NCBI GenBank assembly: GCA_021732745.1
Contig: JAKFUK010000002.1
Coordinates: 620,001 to 684,000, forward strand
DNA from: Nevskia sp.
GTDB lineage: Bacteria > Pseudomonadota > Gammaproteobacteria > Nevskiales > Nevskiaceae
Reading direction: 5' to 3'
Length of the DNA stretch: 64,000 bases
Below are positions 8,683 to 17,423 of the stretch, one piece after another. The number at the start of each line of letters is the position of its first letter. The first letter of the stretch is position 1. Under the pieces are notes generated by a model, which saw only the letters and a program-made list of their open reading frames with translations, did not search any database and was not told the DNA's origin. Position numbers and translations under genes: made by a program.

Positions 8683-9012
8683 TCAGACCTTTTCCATCAC
8701 CGTCAGCAGCGGATGATGGTTCTTGCGGGCGAAGCTGTTGACCTGGGCGACCTTGGTCTCGGCGATCTCGGCCGGAAAGATGCCGGCGGTGCCGCGCCCG
8801 GCCTGATGAACCTGCAGCATGATCTGCACGGCCTGTTCGCGGGAATGGTGGAAGAAGGTCTCCAGCACCTGCACCACGAATTCCATCGGCGTGAAGTCGT
8901 CGTTGATCATCACCACTTTATAAAGCGGCGGCTGTTGCAGGCGCGGCTTGGCCTCGTCGACGACGAGACCAGTGCCGGAATCCGGATCAGGACGGGAATT
9001 GCGAGAAGCCAT
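8683..9012 (-). CDS. clpS: ATP-dependent Clp protease adaptor ClpS
   Basis: ClpS delivers proteins with N-terminal Leu, Phe, Tyr or Trp to ClpAP. The 109-residue product has a flexible N-terminal tail followed by the conserved core: [35 protein letters not shown] and a C-terminal HHPLLTVM. The residues that bind the N-degron (N and DD in INDD, M in TPMEFV) are present. ATG 9012 (MASRN) is chosen because upstream extension is not conserved. Leftward and divergent from gspC; normally it directly precedes clpA, but here two rightward genes intervene. Confidence 0.97.
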   Translation of the reverse strand: MASRNSRPDPDSGTGLVVDEAKPRLQQPPLYKVVMINDDFTPMEFVVQVLETFFHHSREQAVQIMLQVHQAGRGTAGIFPAEIAETKVAQVNSFARKNHHPLLTVMEKV

Positions 9013-9159
9013 GCCGCGAAGTGTACCGAATTGTCGCCGCTGCCCGGCACCTGCAAGCAAGGCCCATCGACTGCCGACGCAGGCGCGATGGCAAGCCGTC
9101 GAGCGGTGCGTCGAAGCCGACACGCGGATTGCTCCCGCCCGCAACAAAGCCCCGCTATC

Positions 9160-10089
9160 ATGCTGACAATGGCTACTTTTTCCTCTTCACGACTGCAAGC
9201 GCTGCCCGGCTCGATGCCGGCGCTGACGGCCCGTTACGGGCGCCGGCTGCCCCAACTAGCGAGCCTGGTGCTGGTGGTGGTGATCGCCAAACTGGCCGCC
9301 GAACTGGTCTGGGCGCTGGTACCGGTCCCGGCCGGTGCCGGCTGGCAGCCGCCGCCGGCCAGCGCGCCCCAGATCGCCGCGCGCGGCGGTGTCGATCTGG
9401 CGACGATCAGCAATGCCCGGCTGTTCGGCCAGTTCACGGCACCGGTGGCACCGGCACTTGCCGATCTTGCCGCCGCTCCCGACACCCAGCTCAACCTGAC
9501 CCTGCTCGGCATCCTGTCGAACGGTCGCAACGACAAGGACAGCCGCTCTCGGGCGCTGATTTCAGCGCAGGGCGGCGAAGAAAAGCCTTATTCAGTTGGC
9601 GATGACGTGGCGCGCGGCGTGCAGCTCACCGCGATCTTCCCGGACCGGGTAATCCTGAACCGCAACGGCAAGCTGGAAACCCTGCGCCTCGACAAGGACA
9701 ACACCGACAGCCTGCCGGGTGCCTCGGTCATCCAGTTGCAGGAAGCCCCGGCCGCCGACGCGGGCGACGGCAGCGCCGCCGAATCGCTGGCGCAGATTCG
9801 CAGCGAATTGCTCAACGACCCGTCCAAGGTCGCCGACTACATCCGCGTCCAGCCGGTCAATTCCGGCAGCGGCCTGACCGGCTATCGCATCTACCCGGGC
9901 CGCGATCGCACGATTTTTGCTGCGGCCGGCCTGCGTCCCGGCGACGTGGTGACCGCCGTCAACGGCGTCACCCTCAACGACCCGGCGCGCTCGCTGCAAC
10001 TGCTGAACGAGCTGAGCCAGAGCAACCAGGTCAACCTCACCGTTGATCGTGGCGGTCAGCCGCAGAGCTTCAGCATCAATCTCGAATAG
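9160..10089 (+). CDS. gspC: Type II secretion system protein GspC
   Basis: GspC is the inner-membrane connector between the T2SS platform and the secretin. The 309-residue product has a cytoplasmic N-terminus, one membrane helix ([16 protein letters not shown]), a Pro/Ala-rich linker, and the HR domain around [12 protein letters not shown] followed by ALIS. It ends in a PDZ domain ([28 protein letters not shown]). The start may be ATG 9160 or ATG 9169; no strong Shine-Dalgarno separates them. It begins a rightward gspC-D-E-F run and is divergent from clpS with 147 bases between. Confidence 0.9.
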   Translation: MLTMATFSSSRLQALPGSMPALTARYGRRLPQLASLVLVVVIAKLAAELVWALVPVPAGAGWQPPPASAPQIAARGGVDLATISNARLFGQFTAPVAPALADLAAAPDTQLNLTLLGILSNGRNDKDSRSRALISAQGGEEKPYSVGDDVARGVQLTAIFPDRVILNRNGKLETLRLDKDNTDSLPGASVIQLQEAPAADAGDGSAAESLAQIRSELLNDPSKVADYIRVQPVNSGSGLTGYRIYPGRDRTIFAAAGLRPGDVVTAVNGVTLNDPARSLQLLNELSQSNQVNLTVDRGGQPQSFSINLE

Positions 10090-10151
10090 TCGTTTCTTCA
10101 CCCACGGCGCGCATCGCGTCCGCCGAACCGTAAAGCCCGCCTGACATCGCC

Positions 10152-12296
10152 ATGAACGCACGCAAGACCCTGAAACACGCCGCGCTGACCGTCGCCGTTG
10201 CCTCGGTGGTGGTCGCCGCTTCCAGCTCGGCGCTGTGGGCGCAGTCGGGCCGCAGCCGCGGTGCCGAAGTGACCTTGAACCTGAAGGATGCGGAAATCTC
10301 GACGTTGATCGCGACCGTCAGCGAAGTCACTGGCAAGAACTTCATCGTCGATCCGCGCGTGCGCGGCAAGGTCACCGTGGTGTCGTCGAGCCCGATGGAC
10401 GCCGCAGCCGTCTACGAAACCTTCCTCGCGGTGCTGCAAGTGCAGGGTTTTGCAGCGATTCCGGCAGGTGACGCGATCAAGATCGTGCCGGAAACCAATG
10501 CCCGCACCGACGGCGGCGGCCTGATTTCCGACGGCCGCGGCGTGCCGCTCGATGAAATCGTCACCCACGTCTACACGGTGCAGAACGTCTCGGCGTCGCA
10601 GTTGGTGGCCATCCTGCGGCCGCTGATTTCGCAGAGCGGCCACTTCGCTGCCTATTCCGGCAACAACTCGCTGATCATTTCCGACCGCGCCTCGAACGTC
10701 ACCCGCATCGAACGCCTGATCGCCCAGATCGACCAGAGCGGCGACCGCGAGATCGACGTCATCAAGCTCGAAAACGCCTCGGCCGGCGATGTCGTGCGCA
10801 TCCTCACCACCCTGGCGCAGGCTGCCAAGCAGGCCGATCCGACCGCCCAGGCCGGTGTCGTGATCGCCGACGAACGCAGCAACAGCGTGCTGCTCAGCGG
10901 CGAAAAGAGCGAACGCAGCCGCATGGCCGACATCGTTCGCCGGCTCGACTTGCCCGGCCCGACCGGCGGCGACACCCAGGTGTTCTATCTGAACTACGCG
11001 AGTGCCGAAAACCTCGCGCCGATTCTTGAAGGCTATGCCCAGTCCGCGTCCACGGCAGGGCGGGCCTCGGCCGGCGGCGCGATTCCGGGCGGCGCTCCCG
11101 GCTCGGCCCCGGCTCCGGCCGGCGGCGGTGGCGGCTCGGGCAGCACCCGGGTGATCGCCGACAAGGACACCAATTCGCTGGTGGTCACGGCGGCGCCGAA
11201 GGACATGCTGGCGATCCGCAACGTCATCAACCAGCTCGACATCCGCCGCCGTCAGGTGCTGGTCGAAGCGATCATTGCCGAAGTCAGCCAGACCAAGGCC
11301 AGCGAACTCGGTCTTGACTACGCGGCCTACAACCCGAAAGTCGGTGCCATCACCGGCATCCTCAACCAGTCGACGCAGGGTGCCTTGTCCAGTCTCGCCA
11401 GTGCCGCCGGTTCGGCAGCCGGCGGTGTCGCCACCGGCGGCACCAGCACCATCCTGTCGGCGGCGGCGTCGCTGATCGGCTCCGGTGCCACGGCCGGCGG
11501 CGGCGGCTTCACCAAGGGCGGCTCGTTCTTCGGCGTGCTGCTGCGCGCACTCGCGTCTGACGGCGACACCAACATCCTGTCGACGCCGCAGCTGACCACG
11601 CTCGATAACGAGGAAGCCAAGCTCAGCGTCGGCCAGGAAGTGCCGTTCCTGACCGGCAGCTTTTCCAACTCCGGCGGCGGCGGCAACAACGGTGCCGTCA
11701 ATCCGTTCCAGACCATCGAACGCAAGGAAGTGGGCCTGAAGCTCGGCATCACGCCAACCATCAATGAAAACAATGGCTTGAAGCTCAAGATCGACCTTGA
11801 AAGCTCCGGCATCGCCAGCGGCGGCGCGGGTACCGCCAGCCTCATCACCAACAAGCGCACGGTGACCAATTCGGTGTCGGTGGAAGGCGACCAGATCCTG
11901 TTCATTGGTGGCCTGATCGACAACCAGTTGACCGATTCGCAAAGCCGGATTCCGCTGCTGTCGAGCATCCCGGGCATCGGCGCACTGTTCAAGTCGCGCT
12001 CGGTGCGCAAGGCCAAGACCAACCTGATGATCTTCATTCATCCGGTGATCCTCGACGATCGCAGCGAAGCCGATTACTACACCCGCAAGCGTTACGACGG
12101 TGTGCGCAGCGCCGAAGTGCGGGCTGCCCAGGGGGCGGTGCCGCTGATTGGCGGTGCCCGCCCGGTGCTGCCGCAGTACGACAGCTACGAGCCCTACGCC
12201 GCCCCGGCTCCGCCACCGGCCGCCGCTCCGGCCCCGGCCCCAGAAGCAGTGGCTCCGCCAGCACAGGATGTGCCTGCCGTCGCGCCGAACCCGTAA
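10152..12296 (+). CDS. gspD: Type II secretion system secretin GspD
   Basis: GspD forms the outer-membrane channel of the T2SS. The 714-residue product has a signal peptide (to ALWAQ), N0 (VTLNLKDAEISTLI, KNFIVDPRVRGKVTV), N1-N3 repeats, and a Gly/Ser-rich loop near 305-325. The secretin core follows, with VGQEVPFLTGSF, ERKEVGLKLGI-TP and LFIGGLI. The C-terminus is a Pro/Ala-rich tail of about 40 residues instead of a recognisable pilotin-binding segment, and no gspS gene is in the window. It lies 62 bases after gspC and 21 before gspE. Confidence 0.96.
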   Translation: MNARKTLKHAALTVAVASVVVAASSSALWAQSGRSRGAEVTLNLKDAEISTLIATVSEVTGKNFIVDPRVRGKVTVVSSSPMDAAAVYETFLAVLQVQGFAAIPAGDAIKIVPETNARTDGGGLISDGRGVPLDEIVTHVYTVQNVSASQLVAILRPLISQSGHFAAYSGNNSLIISDRASNVTRIERLIAQIDQSGDREIDVIKLENASAGDVVRILTTLAQAAKQADPTAQAGVVIADERSNSVLLSGEKSERSRMADIVRRLDLPGPTGGDTQVFYLNYASAENLAPILEGYAQSASTAGRASAGGAIPGGAPGSAPAPAGGGGGSGSTRVIADKDTNSLVVTAAPKDMLAIRNVINQLDIRRRQVLVEAIIAEVSQTKASELGLDYAAYNPKVGAITGILNQSTQGALSSLASAAGSAAGGVATGGTSTILSAAASLIGSGATAGGGGFTKGGSFFGVLLRALASDGDTNILSTPQLTTLDNEEAKLSVGQEVPFLTGSFSNSGGGGNNGAVNPFQTIERKEVGLKLGITPTINENNGLKLKIDLESSGIASGGAGTASLITNKRTVTNSVSVEGDQILFIGGLIDNQLTDSQSRIPLLSSIPGIGALFKSRSVRKAKTNLMIFIHPVILDDRSEADYYTRKRYDGVRSAEVRAAQGAVPLIGGARPVLPQYDSYEPYAAPAPPPAAAPAPAPEAVAPPAQDVPAVAPNP

Positions 12297-12317
12297 GCGC
12301 GAAGACCGGACGAAGCC

Positions 12318-13814
12318 ATGGACGCTGCCAGCAACGCCCTGCGTCGCCCGCCGTTCGCGTTCGCGAAACGGCACGGCCTGATCGTGTCGACCGACCACGG
12401 CGACACCGTCGAACTGGTCTGCCGGCCCGGCATCAGTCTCGATGCCGTGCAGGAAGCGCGGCGCTTCATCCGCCGGCCGGTGAAACTGAAGGCGGTCAGC
12501 CTCGACGAGTTCGACGCGCTCTTGCAGCGCACTTACGAAGGCCAGACCGGCGCCAGCGCCGCCCTCGCCGACGGTCTGGAAGAAGACAGCGCCGACATCG
12601 ACTCCCTGAGTGCCGCGCTCGCCGAAGCCCAGGATTTGCTGGAAAGCGACGACGACGCACCGATCATCAAGTTCATCAATGGCTTGCTGGTCGAAGCGAT
12701 CAAGGAAAACGCCTCCGACATCCACATCGAGACCTTCGAGACGCGGGTGACGGTGCGTTTCCGCATCGACGGCGTGCTGCGCGAAATCCTCAACCCGCCG
12801 CGTTCGCTGGCGCCGAAGATCATTTCCCGCGTCAAGATCATGGCCAAGCTCGACATCGCCGAAAAGCGCCTGCCGCAGGACGGCCGCATCAGCCGCGCGT
12901 TCGGCGGCCGCAAGGTCGATGTCCGCGTGTCGACCATTCCCACCGGCGCCAACGCCGAGCGCGTGGTGATGCGTATTCTCGACAAGCAAGCCGAGCGTCT
13001 GGACCTTGAACAGCTGGGCTTGGGCCCGGTGCAGACCGGCGTGCTCAAGCGGATCATCAACCGCCCCTACGGCATCATGCTGGTCACCGGCCCGACCGGC
13101 TCCGGCAAGACCACGACCTTGTATTCAGCGCTGTCGACGCTCAACGATCGCAGCCGCAACATCATGACGGTCGAAGACCCGATCGAGTACTACATCGACG
13201 GCGTCGGCCAGACCCAGGTCAATCTCCGCGTCGAAATGACCTTCGCCAAAGGCCTGCGCGCGATCCTGCGCCAGGACCCGGACGTGGTGATGGTCGGCGA
13301 AATCCGCGATCTCGACACCGCCCAGATCGCTGTTCAGGCCTCCCAGACCGGCCATCTGGTGATGTCCACCCTGCATACCAATACCGCCGTCGGTGCCGTG
13401 ACCCGCCTGCGCGACATGGGGGTCGAGCCCTATCAGTTGTCGTCGTCCCTGGTTGGCCTCATGGCGCAGCGGCTGGTGCGCACCCTGTGCAAGCACTGCA
13501 AGACGCCGTACGAGCCCAAGCTTGCCGAGCGCGAACAGCTCGGCGTGGCCGATCGCAGCGATCTGGTGCTGTACAAGCCCGTTGGCTGCCCGCTATGCCG
13601 CCACACTGGCTTTTCCGGCCGCAGCGGCATACACGAGATCATCGAAGTCGATCGCCGTCTGGAATCCCTGATCCACGACAACGCCTCCGAGCAAATCCTC
13701 GAAGCCGCCGCTCGCGAACGCACCCCCGGCATCCTTCAATCGGGCCGCAACAAAGTGATTGCCGGCGACACCACGCTGGGTGAAGTGTTGCGCGTCACCA
13801 TTGAAGAAGGTTGA
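12318..13814 (+). CDS. gspE: Type II secretion system ATPase GspE
   Basis: GspE is the cytoplasmic hexameric ATPase that powers pseudopilus assembly. The 498-residue product has Walker A GPTGSGKT (258-265), an Asp box around VEDPIEY, the Walker B region DPDVVMVGEIRD (320-331), and His-box residues in LSTLHTNTA-type context. A zinc-binding tetracysteine has CKHC at 391-394 and CPLC at 424-427, as in classical GspE. A hairpin but no U-rich terminator lies between it and gspF. Confidence 0.97.
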   Translation: MDAASNALRRPPFAFAKRHGLIVSTDHGDTVELVCRPGISLDAVQEARRFIRRPVKLKAVSLDEFDALLQRTYEGQTGASAALADGLEEDSADIDSLSAALAEAQDLLESDDDAPIIKFINGLLVEAIKENASDIHIETFETRVTVRFRIDGVLREILNPPRSLAPKIISRVKIMAKLDIAEKRLPQDGRISRAFGGRKVDVRVSTIPTGANAERVVMRILDKQAERLDLEQLGLGPVQTGVLKRIINRPYGIMLVTGPTGSGKTTTLYSALSTLNDRSRNIMTVEDPIEYYIDGVGQTQVNLRVEMTFAKGLRAILRQDPDVVMVGEIRDLDTAQIAVQASQTGHLVMSTLHTNTAVGAVTRLRDMGVEPYQLSSSLVGLMAQRLVRTLCKHCKTPYEPKLAEREQLGVADRSDLVLYKPVGCPLCRHTGFSGRSGIHEIIEVDRRLESLIHDNASEQILEAAARERTPGILQSGRNKVIAGDTTLGEVLRVTIEEG

Positions 13815-13829
13815 AGCGCTGCGCGCTTT

Positions 13830-13855
13830 CAGAAGTGCCTTGAATGGCACTTCTG
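13830..13855 (+). other. Intercistronic hairpin between gspE and gspF
   Basis: CAGAAGTGCC and GGCACTTCTG form a perfect 10-bp stem with loop TTGAAT, 16 bases after the gspE stop. There is no T-tract, so it looks like an mRNA-processing or stabilising element, or a dispersed palindrome, rather than a terminator. The whole gap to gspF is 177 bases, unusually long for a T2SS operon. Confidence 0.6.
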
Positions 13856-13991
13856 AGCAGCGATTCAACGGGCGGCAGCCCAGGTCGCGCGCGCACAGTT
13901 TCACCCTGCTCGATCGTGGCTAAACGGGCTCAGTTCTTTCAACACCTTCCAATTTCTGCCTCAACTTAAGTAACGCCACTCAGCCCAAGCC

Positions 13992-15215
13992 ATGTCCGCC
14001 TACGAATACAGCGCTCTCGACGCCAAGGGCCGACAGGTCAAGGGGCTGATCGAGGGCGATACCCAGCGGCAGGTGCGGCAGAGCCTGCGGGAACGCGGCT
14101 TGACGCCGCTGGAAATTCGCGAAGTCGCCGAGAAGACGATCAGGGCGGCGGCCAGCGGTTTTTCAATGAACCGGGGCGGCAGTTTCAATTCCACCGAGCT
14201 GTCGCTGTTCACGCGCCAACTTGCCACCCTGATCCGCTCCGGCCTGCCGCTTGATGAAGGCTTGGCCGCGGTGTCGCAGCAAAGCGAATCGAAGCGCGTG
14301 CAGCGCGTCACGCTCGGCGTGCGCTCGCGGGTCACCGAAGGCAACAGCCTGGCCAAGGCGCTGGGTGATTTCCCGGGTGCGTTTCCGCCGCTGTTCCGGG
14401 CCACCATCGAAGCCGGCGAATCTGCCGGCAAGCTTGATTCGGTGCTCGAACGCCTCGCCGACTACGCCGAGCGCTCGCAGGCGATCAAGAGCAAGGTGAT
14501 GCTGGCCACCTTCTATCCGGCGATCCTCACCTTCGTCGCCATCGGCGTGATCGCGCTCTTGATGTCCTACGTGGTGCCGAAAGTGGTCGGTGTGTTCGAT
14601 TCCATCGGGGCCGATCTGCCGCCGCTGACCAAGGGCCTGATCGCCACCAGCGAATTCCTGCAGGCCTATGGCTTGATGATGTTCGTGGCGCTGGTGCTCG
14701 GCTTTTTCGTCTTCAAACGGGCGCTGAAGAACGACGGTTTCCGCCGCAAGTACCATCTTTGGGTGCTGCGCCTGCCGCTGATCGGCCGTCTGGTGCGCGG
14801 CGCCAACACCGGCCGCTTCATGCGCACCTTGGGCATTCTGTTCGGCAGCGGCGTGCCGATTCTCGACGCCATGCGCATCGGTTCGCAGGTGGTGGAGAAC
14901 CTGCCGATGAAGGAAGCCATCGACGCCGCCGCCAAGCGCGTTCGCGAAGGTGCCAGCCTGAACAAGTCGCTGGCCGAAAGTCGGCTGTTCCCGCCGATCA
15001 CCATGCATCTGATCGGTTCGGGCGAGGCCTCCGGCAAGCTCGACGAGATGCTCGACCGCGCTGCGGAGAATCAGGAACGCGAGCTGGAAACCCTGATCGC
15101 AGCGTTGATGAGCCTGTTCGAGCCGATCCTGATCCTGACCATGGGCTCGGTGGTGCTGCTGATCGTGCTGGCCATCCTGCTGCCGATCTTCAATCTCAAC
15201 CAGCTGGTTCAGTAA
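13992..15215 (+). CDS. gspF: Type II secretion system inner-membrane platform protein GspF
   Basis: GspF is the polytopic platform protein contacting GspE, GspL and GspC. The 407-residue product starts YEYSALDAKGRQVKG, has two repeated T2SSF domains (LFTRQLATLIRSGLPLDEGL and FMRTLGILFGSGVPILDAM), and three membrane segments (about 170-190, 225-240 and a C-terminal LILTMGSVVLLIVLAILLPIF). It is the last gsp gene here: gspG-N and gspO are absent from the window and must lie elsewhere if the system is functional. Confidence 0.96.
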   Translation: MSAYEYSALDAKGRQVKGLIEGDTQRQVRQSLRERGLTPLEIREVAEKTIRAAASGFSMNRGGSFNSTELSLFTRQLATLIRSGLPLDEGLAAVSQQSESKRVQRVTLGVRSRVTEGNSLAKALGDFPGAFPPLFRATIEAGESAGKLDSVLERLADYAERSQAIKSKVMLATFYPAILTFVAIGVIALLMSYVVPKVVGVFDSIGADLPPLTKGLIATSEFLQAYGLMMFVALVLGFFVFKRALKNDGFRRKYHLWVLRLPLIGRLVRGANTGRFMRTLGILFGSGVPILDAMRIGSQVVENLPMKEAIDAAAKRVREGASLNKSLAESRLFPPITMHLIGSGEASGKLDEMLDRAAENQERELETLIAALMSLFEPILILTMGSVVLLIVLAILLPIFNLNQLVQ

Positions 15216-15470
15216 ACAACCCAGACTTCCTGCTTTTTCAAGCACATGGCTTCAGTGCTCTGACGCAAGAAAAGCAGCGCTTGCTGCGATATCCGGGAAC
15301 TTTTCCCATGCCGGTGCGGCGGTGGATTTCCTTATCGTCCATCGTCTTCTGACGTCCCCCCGCAGGTCGGGGCGCGGCAAGACCCACTCACGCGCTCCGA
15401 ATCCTCGGAAACGCCGACCAGCCGAAGACGCTGGCGCAGGGGGTGGCCATGCCGTGCCGGGGAGATCAGG

Positions 15471-17423
15471 GTGTATCGCAAGCAGACGGTGGAACGCGCG
15501 CGGCCGCTTGCCGCCCTGATCGCCTGCTGCCTGCTGCTCGCCGGCTGCCCCGACGATGACGGCCGCGCCGCGCCGGCCGCGCCGGAAACCGCCGCCTTCA
15601 CCGGCACCGTGTCGTTCGGCATGCCGATCGAGTCATTCGAACTGAGAGTCGGGGCCTTCGACACTGCCCCGCGCACCACCCGCATCGGGGCCAGCGGCCG
15701 TTACGAAGTGTCGGCGCTGGGGCTGACGGCACCGGCCATCATCGGCGTCCAGGACACGCTGTATGCCGCTGCCACCGATCTGACCGCCCCGGCGCAGGTC
15801 ACCGCGCTGACCCATCTGCAACTGGTGGAAGTGCTGCGCGACGATCCGGTCAACGCGCTGCGCAATGCCGTCAACACCCGCAGCAGCAGCACGGCGGTCG
15901 ATTACGCGCCGATCACGGCGGCAGCGCTGGCCCGCGCGCAGGCCCGGGTGGTCAGCCTGCTGCGCGAGCGGCTCAGCTACGAGCTGCCGGCTGCCGTCGC
16001 GGCGGCTGATTTCGTCGCCACGCCGTTCAGCAACACGCCCGGCGATCCCACTTACGACGCGCTGGCCGCGCTCAATGCGGCGTTCACGGCCAACGGCAGC
16101 GAACTGACCATCCTGGTTCGCGAGCGGGTCCGGGAACTGGAACCCTGCACCCGCTTCTTCGTTGATCTGCGCATCGGCGGCGCGGTGTCGGAGTTCTGCG
16201 CCAACACCCGCGAAACGGTGGCCGACAACACCGCCGGCGATGCTTTCGAGTATCGCTACACGGCGCTCGACGGCAGCACGCTGCGGGTGCGCGCCGCCGC
16301 CAGCACGGTGACGAGCGTGCGCCTCGATCAGGCCAGCGGTGCTGCCTACGCCTGCGAAAGCGCGGCCTGCGCCGGGCTTTCCATCAGTGCTGCGGATGCC
16401 GACGGTCGTCGCGAACTGCGTTTCACCCAGCTCGCACTGGCAGCCGCCGACGGTAGTGCTGCCGCCACGCTCGGCGGCATCATCGGCACCGCCCTGCCCG
16501 GCCTGCCGCCGCTGGATTGCGACGGTGCGCGGCGGCCGCCGCAGCCGGTGTATGTCACCGCCGACGACGGCAGCATCAGCGGCCTGTGCATCTCCCTGAG
16601 CTTTGGCAACGCCGGTGCCCGCAGCATCTACCGCGATCTTTCCAGCGGCGCGCAGCGGCTGTCGATCCACGCCGACGACACGGCGGCAGCGTCGATCGGC
16701 CTGTATCGCCTCGACAACCTCGGCCGCCGGATCACCGATTACCGCTGCGAAGGCAGCGCTTGCTTGGGCTTCAGCGCCGGGCCGCTGTTCGCGCTGCCGG
16801 GCAGCCTGCGCAATCGCGAACTGCGCCTGGTCGACACCCGGCTGAGCAGAGTCGGCAACGGCAGCGGGCCGGCTTCGGTCACCGTGCGCGGCACGCTGAC
16901 GGTGGCGCTCGGCATCGAAACCACGCCGCCGGCCTGTGCCTTGTCGCCGCCTTCCGAACGGCTGCGCGCCAGGGTCAGCAACGAGACTGCCGACTGGGAC
17001 ATCTGCCCGCCGTACGACCTGTCGGAAAACGGCACGGTGAGGGTCGATCGAGTGTCGGCGCTCGACTACGGCGGCCGCTACACCGGCGGCCTGCGCTACA
17101 GCTTCGAGAACGCCACCGCCATTCCCGGCTCGCTGGTGGTGGTGACCACCCTCGGCGTGGTGCGTCGTGTCGAATACAGCCGGGGCCGCGCGATCAGCAG
17201 CGAAACCGGGCGGCTCGATGACGAACTCATGCTCTGCGACGGCCTTGCCTGCCGCGGTGCCGAGATCGACCCGGCCAACGCCCAGACCGGCCATGTGCTG
17301 CGTTTCGCCGGTGTGCTGCTGAGCGAGGAACGCTACGACGGCAGCGCCGCCGATCGTCAGGTGCGGCTCGATGGCGCGCTGCTGAGCGCGCCGGATTGTC
17401 TGGCCAGCGGCAGTTGCCCGTGA
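15471..17423 (+). CDS. Large exported lipoprotein with three four-cysteine modules
   Basis: The 650-residue product starts at GTG 15471, preceded by GGGGAG at 15459-15464. It has a lipobox LLLAGC (Cys 26) followed by Asp residues. Residues about 42-220 form an Ala-rich N-terminal part that I cannot assign. Three repeats follow, each with four cysteines: C226-C243-C295-C300, C350-C373-C426-C431 and C489-C512-C589-C594. The second pair always has the form C-x4-C-x-G (CESAACAG, CEGSACLG, CDGLACRG). Two more such modules occur in the exported protein at 21358. The stop overlaps the start of the TonB-dependent receptor (TGATG), implying translational coupling. This suggests a surface or periplasmic partner of the receptor. 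I do not recognise a named family; the function is unknown. Confidence 0.8.
   Translation: MYRKQTVERARPLAALIACCLLLAGCPDDDGRAAPAAPETAAFTGTVSFGMPIESFELRVGAFDTAPRTTRIGASGRYEVSALGLTAPAIIGVQDTLYAAATDLTAPAQVTALTHLQLVEVLRDDPVNALRNAVNTRSSSTAVDYAPITAAALARAQARVVSLLRERLSYELPAAVAAADFVATPFSNTPGDPTYDALAALNAAFTANGSELTILVRERVRELEPCTRFFVDLRIGGAVSEFCANTRETVADNTAGDAFEYRYTALDGSTLRVRAAASTVTSVRLDQASGAAYACESAACAGLSISAADADGRRELRFTQLALAAADGSAAATLGGIIGTALPGLPPLDCDGARRPPQPVYVTADDGSISGLCISLSFGNAGARSIYRDLSSGAQRLSIHADDTAAASIGLYRLDNLGRRITDYRCEGSACLGFSAGPLFALPGSLRNRELRLVDTRLSRVGNGSGPASVTVRGTLTVALGIETTPPACALSPPSERLRARVSNETADWDICPPYDLSENGTVRVDRVSALDYGGRYTGGLRYSFENATAIPGSLVVVTTLGVVRRVEYSRGRAISSETGRLDDELMLCDGLACRGAEIDPANAQTGHVLRFAGVLLSEERYDGSAADRQVRLDGALLSAPDCLASGSCP

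Noticed and set aside
10098-12989. Leftward open frame of 963 codons
   Set aside because: It lies antisense to gspD and gspE, whose motifs are unmistakable. Long antisense frames are expected in GC-rich DNA; this one is His/Gly/Arg-rich with no domain.
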